From positions 682,001-746,000 of the forward strand of contig CAWJLE010000003.1 in assembly GCA_963843645.1 (NCBI GenBank): 64,000 bases of DNA, written 5' to 3'. Source of the DNA: CAWJLE01 sp963843645 (GTDB lineage Bacteria > Chloroflexota > Anaerolineae > DAOTYC01). Position 1 is the stretch's first letter; every line of letters starts with the position of its first letter. Of this stretch, positions 58,586-64,000 are shown piece after piece. Under the pieces are notes generated by a model. It was given only the letters and a program-made list of their open reading frames with translations, was not told the origin of the DNA and did no database searches. Made by a program: the position numbers and the translations under genes.

Positions 58586-59725
58586 TTACGGCGCTACCGT
58601 GGTCACGAAGACGAACTTGCCGTCCTTGACCGTCTTGATCACGGCGTCCTTGACAGCGTCGTGATTTTCGTCGATGCTGATGTAGCCCGTCACACCTTCG
58701 AAGTTCTTCGTTGCGGCGATCTGGTCGCGAATGGCTTTGCCGTCGGTCGATCCGGCGCGGGTGATCGCATCCAGCATCAGCATGTAGGCATCGTAACCCA
58801 ACGCGGCGAATGCGTTCGGGTCCTTATCGAACTTCGCCTTGTAGAGATCCACGAACGTCTTCGACGCCGGGGTGACTGCACCTGCCGGGTCGTAGTGCGT
58901 GCTGAAAGTCAGCCCTTCCGCCGCGGTTCCGGCGATCTGGATCAGCTCGGGAGCGTCCCAGGCGTCGCCGCCCAACAGTGTGCCCTTGTAGCCCAGGTCA
59001 CGCGCTTGCTTCGCCAACAGGGCTCCCTCACCGTAGTACCCTGACGAGAAGATCACGTCTGGATTCTTGGCGATGACGCTGGTCAGCTGCGCCGTGAAGT
59101 CCTGGTCGCCCGTCTGGTAGGAGGTAAAAGCAACCAGAGTCGTCGGATCACCGGTCAACTCGTTCCACGTCGTGCGGAAGTAATTGGACAGACCGACTGA
59201 GTAATCCTGCGCCACGTCCTGGATAATCGCAGCCGTCTTCGCATGGAGCGTGTTGAACGCGTACTTCGCCATCACGGAGCCCTGGAAAGGATCGATGAAG
59301 CAAACGCGGAAGTAGTACTGCTTGCCCTTGGTCACCAGGGGGTTCGTGGGGGAGTCGCCGATCACAGGAATGCCGGCCTTCTCCGAGACTTCACCGCCGG
59401 CCATCGACAGCGAACTGCCGTAGCTGCCGATCACGCCCACGACCTTCTCGGCATCGATCAGGCGAGCCATCGCAGTCGCGGCTTCGACTTTGTCGCTCTT
59501 GTTGTCGACCAGAACGACGTCAACCGGCTTGCCAAGAACGGTCTTCTGCTGCTCCATCGCCAGCTGGATGCCTTCCCACGTCTGCTGGCCGCCGGCGGCC
59601 ATCGCCCCCGTCATCGGCTCGTAGACGCCGATCTTGATTGTATCCGGCGTCTGAGCCGCTGCCACCGGCACGGACACCACTATCATCGCCAGCACCATCA
59701 ATACGACGAACCACCTCTTCGACAT
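58586..59725 (-). CDS. livK: Second Liv system: binding protein
   Basis: 379 residues. Signal peptide to VPVAAA-Q; mature start DTIKIGVYEPMTGAMAAGG, then EGIQLAMEQ, KVVGVIGSYGSSLSMAGG, GIPVIGDSPTNPLV and AAIIQDVAQDYSVG. ATG 59725 has an AAGGAGAGGGTG site; the 69-codon longer frame crosses the promoter and is rejected. It is only distantly similar to the LivK at 8600, so the two importers likely take different ligands. Confidence 0.92.
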   Translation of the reverse strand: MSKRWFVVLMVLAMIVVSVPVAAAQTPDTIKIGVYEPMTGAMAAGGQQTWEGIQLAMEQQKTVLGKPVDVVLVDNKSDKVEAATAMARLIDAEKVVGVIGSYGSSLSMAGGEVSEKAGIPVIGDSPTNPLVTKGKQYYFRVCFIDPFQGSVMAKYAFNTLHAKTAAIIQDVAQDYSVGLSNYFRTTWNELTGDPTTLVAFTSYQTGDQDFTAQLTSVIAKNPDVIFSSGYYGEGALLAKQARDLGYKGTLLGGDAWDAPELIQIAGTAAEGLTFSTHYDPAGAVTPASKTFVDLYKAKFDKDPNAFAALGYDAYMLMLDAITRAGSTDGKAIRDQIAATKNFEGVTGYISIDENHDAVKDAVIKTVKDGKFVFVTTVAP

Positions 59726-59860
59726 CACCCTCTCCTTTCTGATCTGCCTGACATACCAGGCGCACCGCCAGACACTCGTGGGTGCCTGGGGACCGACGAG
59801 CGCTTCGAACCGCCGTATGTACAATTGTGAAATTAAGGCTTTCTGCCATGCGGCACAACC

Positions 59861-59889
59861 ATTATACCACGCTCCCCGGTGAGGGTCAA
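59861..59889 (-). promoter_or_regulatory. Promoter of the second Liv cluster
   Basis: TTGACC (59889-59884), 17-bp spacer, TATAAT (59866-59861) on the minus strand; leader about 130 nt. Confidence 0.8.
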
Positions 59890-59945
59890 CGCAGTGGGCC
59901 CAAATTGCACAAACTCCATCGCAACAAGTCAATTGCGGAATGCAG

Positions 59946-59974
59946 TTGTGCCGGCCGAACAGTAGTGCTACAAT
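59946..59974 (+). promoter_or_regulatory. Promoter of glyA
   Basis: TTGTGC (59946-59951), 17-bp spacer, TACAAT (59969-59974), start near 59981, short leader. Confidence 0.6.
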
Positions 59975-60006
59975 ACTGCTACCAAAGTGGGAGGTAAAGC
60001 AGAATC

Positions 60007-61248
60007 ATGTGGAAACATTTGCCGCAGGTCGACCCGGAATTGGCGACCGCTCTCACCAGGGAGCGTGAGCGCCAGGAGAGCACGCTCGAGCTGATCGCAT
60101 CCGAGAACTTCGCGCATCCGGCCATCCTGGAAGCCGAAGGTTCTGTCCTCATGAACAAATCTGCAGAAGGATACCCCGGCAAGCGCTATTTCGGTGGCTG
60201 TGAGTGGGTGGACGCCGTGGAGACTCTGGCTATTGACCGCGCCAAGCAGGTCTTCGGCGCCGAACACGTCAACGTGCAACCGCACTCGGGCGTCAATGCA
60301 AACCTGGGCGTATATCTGGCGGCGCTCAAACCCGGAGACAAGGTCCTCGCCCTGGATCTGGCTCAGGGGGGCCACCTGTCCCACGGCTACTCGCTCAGCC
60401 TTCCCGGCCAGATCTACCAGTTCCAACACTACGCTCTCGACCCCGAGACCGAGAACTTGAACTACGACCGCATCCGCGAACAGGCGAAAGAGCTGCGTCC
60501 GCAGATGATTATCGCCGGCGCCAGCGCGTTTCCGCGTCGCATCGAATTCGATCGTTTCGGCGAGATCGCGCAGGAAGTCGGCGCAATGCTGCTGGTCGAC
60601 ATGGCTCACATCGCGGGCCTGGTAGCCGCCGGACTGCACCCATCGCCGGTTCCCTATGCCCAGTTCGTCACGCACACCACCTACAAGACCATGGCCGGCA
60701 GCCGTGGCGGTGTGATCCACTGCCGGGAGGAGTTCGGCCGCGCCGTGGACCGGGCGATTTTCCCCGGCATTCAGGGCACTCCCACCCTGCAGATGATCGC
60801 GGGCAAGGCGGTCACCTTCAAGATCGCCCTCACCGAAGATTTCCGTAGCTATCAGCGCCAGATCGTGGAGAACGCCCGGACTCTGGCTCAAGGGCTGGCA
60901 GACCGGGGCATTCGCCTCGTCACGGGCGGCACCGACAACCACCTTATGCTCATCGACCTGCGGTCCAAGAATATCTCCGGCAAGGACGCTCAGGACGTCC
61001 TGGAGCGAGTCAACATCGCTACAAACAAGAACATGATTCCGTACGATCCCGCGAAACCCACCGTCACGAGTGGCCTGCGGCTGGGCACGCCTGCCGTCAC
61101 ACGACGCGGGTTCAAGGAAGCGGACATGACCTCCGTCGCCACGCTCGTGGCGGACGTCCTCGACGCGCCCCACGATGAAGCCGTCCTGGCCCGCGTCGCG
61201 CGCGAGGCCCAGGACCTGGCCCGCTCGCACCCACTCTTCTACGATTAA
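60007..61248 (+). CDS. glyA: Serine hydroxymethyltransferase
   Basis: PLP enzyme that interconverts serine and glycine while charging tetrahydrofolate with a one-carbon unit; cytoplasmic. 413 residues, the normal length. Family blocks: LELIASENFAHPAILEAEGS, GYPGKRYFGGCEWVD, NVQPHSGVNAN, DMAHIAGLVAAGLHPSP and the PLP lysine K227 in VTHTTYKTMAGSRGG. GGGAGG lies upstream of ATG 60007 at a slightly long spacing. Monocistronic with its own promoter and terminator. Confidence 0.97.
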   Translation: MWKHLPQVDPELATALTRERERQESTLELIASENFAHPAILEAEGSVLMNKSAEGYPGKRYFGGCEWVDAVETLAIDRAKQVFGAEHVNVQPHSGVNANLGVYLAALKPGDKVLALDLAQGGHLSHGYSLSLPGQIYQFQHYALDPETENLNYDRIREQAKELRPQMIIAGASAFPRRIEFDRFGEIAQEVGAMLLVDMAHIAGLVAAGLHPSPVPYAQFVTHTTYKTMAGSRGGVIHCREEFGRAVDRAIFPGIQGTPTLQMIAGKAVTFKIALTEDFRSYQRQIVENARTLAQGLADRGIRLVTGGTDNHLMLIDLRSKNISGKDAQDVLERVNIATNKNMIPYDPAKPTVTSGLRLGTPAVTRRGFKEADMTSVATLVADVLDAPHDEAVLARVAREAQDLARSHPLFYD

Positions 61249-61284
61249 GTTCCGTCAGTATCCCGTAGTATCCCACTCAAACAC

Positions 61285-61320
61285 ATTGGCCTGGAACGTT
61301 ATGAAACGTCCCAGGCCAAT
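61285..61320. terminator. Hairpin between glyA and the LUD gene
   Basis: ATTGGCCTGG (61285-61294) and CCAGGCCAAT (61311-61320) with additional inner pairing (AACGTT/AACGT). Convergent gap. Confidence 0.75.
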
Positions 61321-61389
61321 GCACTTGGTCCACGTCTATTCCGCCAAGGCCTGCCTAACGTTTGTTCTCGCAGGCAGCCGTCTCGATCC

Positions 61390-62034
61390 TCAGAAACCGA
61401 GAACTTCGTTTACCAGAATCAGCGTCACGCGACCGGGCTGGATTTCCTTGTTAAGCACCATCAGTTTGTTCACGGACGACCCTGGGACGCCGTAAGCTTT
61501 TCGCGCACGCTCCGACTCCAGCGGCAGTACATATTCGTAAACCCGCTTGAATCCCGCATCGAGATCCCTTACGATTTTCTGGATACCCACGACCCAGATG
61601 ACGTGGCCCGCACCGTACAGGTAGGCCGGCATCTGGCTGCCCGTCAGAGAGGCAACAACGACCTGTCCCTGCTCCGTCACGGCATGAACGCTGCCAATCG
61701 CCCAGTCCGGCGCCGCGCCGGTCTGGCGCATTTCCCTGGCGTGTTCCTCAGGTTTCCATTTGGCCCATTGGTTACGCAGCGCGTTGTACCTGCCTGATTC
61801 GAGGATATCTGCCACCACCCCGGATTCTTGCAGCGTCTGCGAGGGCATATTCATCACTTCAGCGCCTTCCGGCAGCAGCTCGCGGACCTTCTGACGCGCC
61901 TGGTCAGCCGTCTCCACGAAATACGCGTCGATGCCATTCGCTTTCAACGCCGCCAGGGTCCGCTCCACCGACTCCTTGTCGGCCAGGTGATTCCAGGTCA
62001 TTTGCATCTTAGTGTCACGAAGATCGTTCAACAT
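61390..62034 (-). CDS. LUD-domain protein (LutC/YkgG-like)
   Basis: 214 residues of the lactate-utilisation/DUF162 fold: NMPSQTLQESGVVADIL, AIGSVHAVTEQGQVVVASLTGSQMPAYLYGAGHVIWVVG and KIVRDLDAGFKRVYEYVLPLES are diagnostic. In LutABC systems the LUD protein works with Fe-S partners in lactate oxidation, but stand-alone LUD proteins like this are common and uncharacterised. ATG 62034 follows GGAGGAA. It lies 15 bases after the MarR gene, so the two are probably co-transcribed. Confidence 0.85.
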   Translation of the reverse strand: MLNDLRDTKMQMTWNHLADKESVERTLAALKANGIDAYFVETADQARQKVRELLPEGAEVMNMPSQTLQESGVVADILESGRYNALRNQWAKWKPEEHAREMRQTGAAPDWAIGSVHAVTEQGQVVVASLTGSQMPAYLYGAGHVIWVVGIQKIVRDLDAGFKRVYEYVLPLESERARKAYGVPGSSVNKLMVLNKEIQPGRVTLILVNEVLGF

Positions 62035-62049
62035 AGGTGAGTTCCTCCA

Positions 62050-62520
62050 TTAACTCCGGTGATGTGTCTGAAGCGCTTCCAGCAGAGTGTCCAGGCTTTG
62101 TTCCAGTGTAGTCTTTTGTTCTGCGTTCATCGCCTGAAGCAATCGATCAAACTCCAGGCGCAAGATATCAGCACCTTGCGAAACCTCTCTCCGCCCGGCC
62201 TCGGTGAGTGTCAGAACGTGCTCGCGCCGGCAGGCGGGATTGTCTTTTCGAATGATGAAACCCTTGTCCCGCAGCGCCTCAATCTGCCGGCTCACCGCCG
62301 CCGCAGTCAGCCCCAATAGCCGGCAGACCGCTTTCTGCGAAACACCCTCGTGCCCCTCCAGGCTGATGAGCACCCAGTATTGGGACAGAGTCAGGTTGAG
62401 GTTTGCCTGCACGGTCTGTTCGGCAATCCTGTCGATAGCCAGCATGGACTTGCGGATCCTGATGGCGATTTCTCGCCCATAATCCCGTTCTGCGCGCCTC
62501 GCAACTCCTTGACTTTTCAT
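62050..62520 (-). CDS. MarR-family transcriptional regulator (leaderless mRNA predicted)
   Basis: 156 residues, winged-helix dimer of the MarR type: LTLSQYWVLISLEGHEGVSQKAVCRLLGLTAAAVSRQIEAL, the wing FIIRKDNPACRREHVLTLTEAG and C-terminal dimer helices. ATG 62520 falls 6 bases after the TATAAT of a consensus promoter, at the expected transcription start, so the message is probably leaderless; earlier in-frame codons lie within the -10 itself. The promoter contains a GACAA-N8-TTGTC repeat, a likely autoregulatory operator. Probably controls the LUD gene behind it. Confidence 0.88.
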   Translation of the reverse strand: MKSQGVARRAERDYGREIAIRIRKSMLAIDRIAEQTVQANLNLTLSQYWVLISLEGHEGVSQKAVCRLLGLTAAAVSRQIEALRDKGFIIRKDNPACRREHVLTLTEAGRREVSQGADILRLEFDRLLQAMNAEQKTTLEQSLDTLLEALQTHHRS

Positions 62521-62526
62521 ACTCAT

Positions 62527-62555
62527 ATTATACACGACAATTGTTGATTTGTCAA
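62527..62555 (-). promoter_or_regulatory. Promoter and probable operator of the marR-LUD operon
   Basis: TTGACA (62555-62550), 17-bp spacer, TATAAT (62532-62527), consensus. An inverted repeat GACAA/TTGTC spans the -35 and spacer, as expected for a MarR dimer site. Confidence 0.8.
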
Positions 62556-62562
62556 CAGTTGC

Positions 62563-63102
62563 TTAGTCACTCATCCAACGAGCCAGCCATAGTAGCGCCA
62601 GGCAAGAGTGCGCGTCTTTGACTTCGTTCCGGGCGACCATTGCGAGCGCAGCTTGGATGGTGAACAGGCTGACTTCGATCTCCTCGGATTCCTCCAGCGC
62701 CTGGGCGCCGACCACTTCGCAGTTCTCCGCGGCGACGACGAACACGCGCGTCGACAGCCACGTGGGCTCGGCGAACCAACTGCCCAGCAGCCGATACGAC
62801 TCAGCCCGCATTCCTGTCTCTTCTTCGAGCTCACGGGCCGCTGTTTCCAGGGGCAGTTCGCCGTCGTCGATGGCTCCGGCCGGCATCTGCCACACCACCT
62901 CGCCCGACGCATGCTTGTACTCCCGAATGAGGACGATCCGGCCATCACCGGTTCGGGCCGCCACCATCGCCACGTCGCGCCGTACCGCCGTATAGAAATC
63001 GTCGACGACCTTCCCCTGTCCTGTAACTACGGTCTCCTTGAATACCTTCATCCACGGCGAATCCAGCACGGATTCCCTCTTGAGCGTCTTCCACATTCTC
63101 AC
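62563..63102 (-). CDS. Nudix hydrolase (ADP-ribose pyrophosphatase-like)
   Basis: Hydrolyses nucleoside diphosphates linked to another group. The Nudix box reads GAIDDGELPLETAARELEEE then TGM, which meets the G-x5-E-x7-REUxEExGU rule. Upstream VVTGQGKVVDDFYTAVRRDVAMVAA and VLIREYKHASGEVVWQMPAG match the ADP-ribose/NDP-sugar group. About 179 residues from GTG 63102, which follows GGGGAG; the much longer frame to 63546 has no support. Promoter TTGACA-N16-TAGACT at 63152-63179. The marR gene follows, with its own promoter. Confidence 0.88.
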   Translation of the reverse strand: MRMWKTLKRESVLDSPWMKVFKETVVTGQGKVVDDFYTAVRRDVAMVAARTGDGRIVLIREYKHASGEVVWQMPAGAIDDGELPLETAARELEEETGMRAESYRLLGSWFAEPTWLSTRVFVVAAENCEVVGAQALEESEEIEVSLFTIQAALAMVARNEVKDAHSCLALLWLARWMSD

Positions 63103-63151
63103 GCGTATTCTCCCCACTGCGGTCGTAAGGTTGTCGTCATCTGTGTAACGC

Positions 63152-63179
63152 AGTCTAGTCCAGTCCGCAAGCCTGTCAA
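63152..63179 (-). promoter_or_regulatory. Promoter of the Nudix gene
   Basis: TTGACA (63179-63174), 16-bp spacer, TAGACT (63157-63152) on the minus strand. Confidence 0.5.
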
Positions 63180-63429
63180 CCACCGTCAGCCACCGTATCT
63201 CGCCCGAATCTTCAATATACCCCGTCCCGCCGTTGACCTGGCAGCTGCGCGGGATGTCCTCTCCTGGGCAGCACGGCACGCTCTGCCGAGCGGTGTGATG
63301 GCTGGGCAGGTCGATCCGTACACCAGCCACTGTCTCTCCGTCAGTCCCCTCACCTGGAGCCAGGCCACTCTCATCTCCATCGTCCACGAGTATGTCCAGA
63401 AATGGAACCTGCTGCAGTGACAACAAGGT

Positions 63430-63481
63430 CGAAACGCAGCAGAACCGCCGAAGCTCCCTTCGACGGCCCCGCTGCGTTTCG
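63430..63481 (-). terminator. Large stem after the third secreted-family gene
   Basis: CGAAACGCAGC (63430-63440) and GCTGCGTTTCG (63471-63481) form an 11-bp stem around an inner hairpin (CCGAAG/CTTCG). It lies about 110 bases past the stop at 63592. Confidence 0.55.
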
Positions 63482-63591
63482 AGTTGGTTGTGTGTCTCAA
63501 TCGTGTGAGATCGGGAGGGCTGACCCAAGCTCTGGATCAATCCCACTCACTGGATGCACGGCCACAAGCTGCAGTGGTCGCAGTACTTCCG

Positions 63592-63960
63592 CTATTTCGC
63601 CGCGATGGTAATGACGGCGCCGCGGTCATTCGGACTGACCGTCTGGAGGAAAGTGTACCCCTTGCTGGGGTTCCAGATAAAGACGTTGCTCGCTTGTCCC
63701 CAAGGGACAAAAACTTCGGTCTGCCCGTTGGGAGAGATAGGCGTGACGCTTTCCATCAAACCGATCGGCTGCCCAGAAGAGTCCGCCGCGAGCGCGCCTG
63801 CCGCCTGCCAGACCGAGATGTAGGTGCCTGGCGTGCCGCCGGTGACCAGGACTTTACCGACATCCACATTAACATTAGCCGCCGAAACCGGCTGGATCGA
63901 CATACCGGCCACGACAGCCACAACTGCCACAATCGCCACCAATGACAATACGGTTTTCAT
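63592..63960 (-). CDS. Small secreted protein, divergent third member of the 27.3-28.4 kb family
   Basis: 122 residues: signal peptide (1-27, ending PVSAA), then a domain that aligns with the tandem pair at 27294 and 27988: PGTYISVWQAA against PGDVISAYQFA, GQTEVFVPWGQASNVFIWN against GQLELFVP...SVLYTWN, then KGYTFLQTVSPND against QGYRYLGQVAPSD and a terminal AAK/AAGK. It lacks the charged ESHKSK linker. ATG 63960 follows GGAGGC. Function unknown. Confidence 0.7.
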   Translation of the reverse strand: MKTVLSLVAIVAVVAVVAGMSIQPVSAANVNVDVGKVLVTGGTPGTYISVWQAAGALAADSSGQPIGLMESVTPISPNGQTEVFVPWGQASNVFIWNPSKGYTFLQTVSPNDRGAVITIAAK

Positions 63961-64000
63961 ATTTGCCTCCGTCCCCGGCTGTTACCGTCCACGCTGCCTC

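Noticed and set aside
62563..63546. 327-codon version of the Nudix protein
   Set aside because: The first 148 codons cross a promoter and show no domain; GTG 63102 has a ribosome site.
1..64000. CRISPR arrays, rRNA, tRNA genes and insertion sequences
   Set aside because: No regularly spaced repeats, no rRNA-like blocks, no cloverleaf with a TPsiC motif and no transposase-like protein were recognised on either strand.

Overview
This window looks like a chromosomal segment from a GC-rich, probably anaerobic or facultative member of the Chloroflexota. That placement is an inference. It rests on the mix of a tungsten-type aldehyde:ferredoxin oxidoreductase, a baeRF3-type protein, a LuxR-HTH/kelch membrane protein, a LysM/proline-rich lipoprotein and several Liv-type ABC systems, and there is no rRNA or marker gene here to confirm it. 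Promoters are easy to see: about fifteen sites approach the TTGACA-N17-TATAAT consensus, and many genes start on GTG or TTG with a clear Shine-Dalgarno.

Layout. 1-737: tail of an Mrr-like protein and hpt. 744-1117: a candidate structured RNA on the minus strand. 1258-8059 (minus): aldehyde:ferredoxin oxidoreductase behind a leader that looks like a riboswitch, a glyoxalase-fold dioxygenase, an orphan amino-acid binding protein, a TIM-barrel glycosidase (probably leaderless mRNA) and a LysM lipoprotein. 8186-13509: a branched-chain amino-acid type ABC operon with a fused permease-ATPase. 13694-16586: small membrane proteins, a frameshifted flavoprotein and a DsbA-like oxidase. 16722-25140: a chemosensory operon with the domain set of the Wsp system (two CheW, CheR-TPR, MCP, CheA-REC, CheB) but no diguanylate cyclase. 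25258-31041: Gfo/Idh/MocA oxidoreductase, secreted proteins including a tandem pair of one unrecognised family, and an MFS/DUF3037/HipA-like kinase operon. 31149-36669: nuclease-like protein, a second candidate structured RNA, SDR, GreA-like protein, LuxR-TM-kelch protein and a degenerate tyrosine recombinase.

36819-40824 is dense in frameshifts: a VIT1-type transporter, an EF-G and a DinB protein are each broken, in ways that look like single-base indels. 40897-49272: a creatininase-family protein and a LacI repressor with three visible CAAACGTTTG operators that lie over its own promoter and that of a peptide-type ABC operon (whose first permease pair also carries one frameshift). 49287-54948: small protein, FtsH, CtpA-type protease, ferredoxin and baeRF3 protein. 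55051-59725 (minus): a second, conventional Liv ABC cluster. 59946-63960: glyA, LUD protein, a leaderless MarR regulator, a Nudix hydrolase, and a third, divergent copy of the secreted family found at 27.3-28.4 kb.

Taken together the region is about nutrient capture (three ABC importers, two of them Liv-type, plus orphan binding protein), envelope proteolysis and secreted proteins, and sensory control. No CRISPR array, rRNA, tRNA or insertion sequence was recognised.
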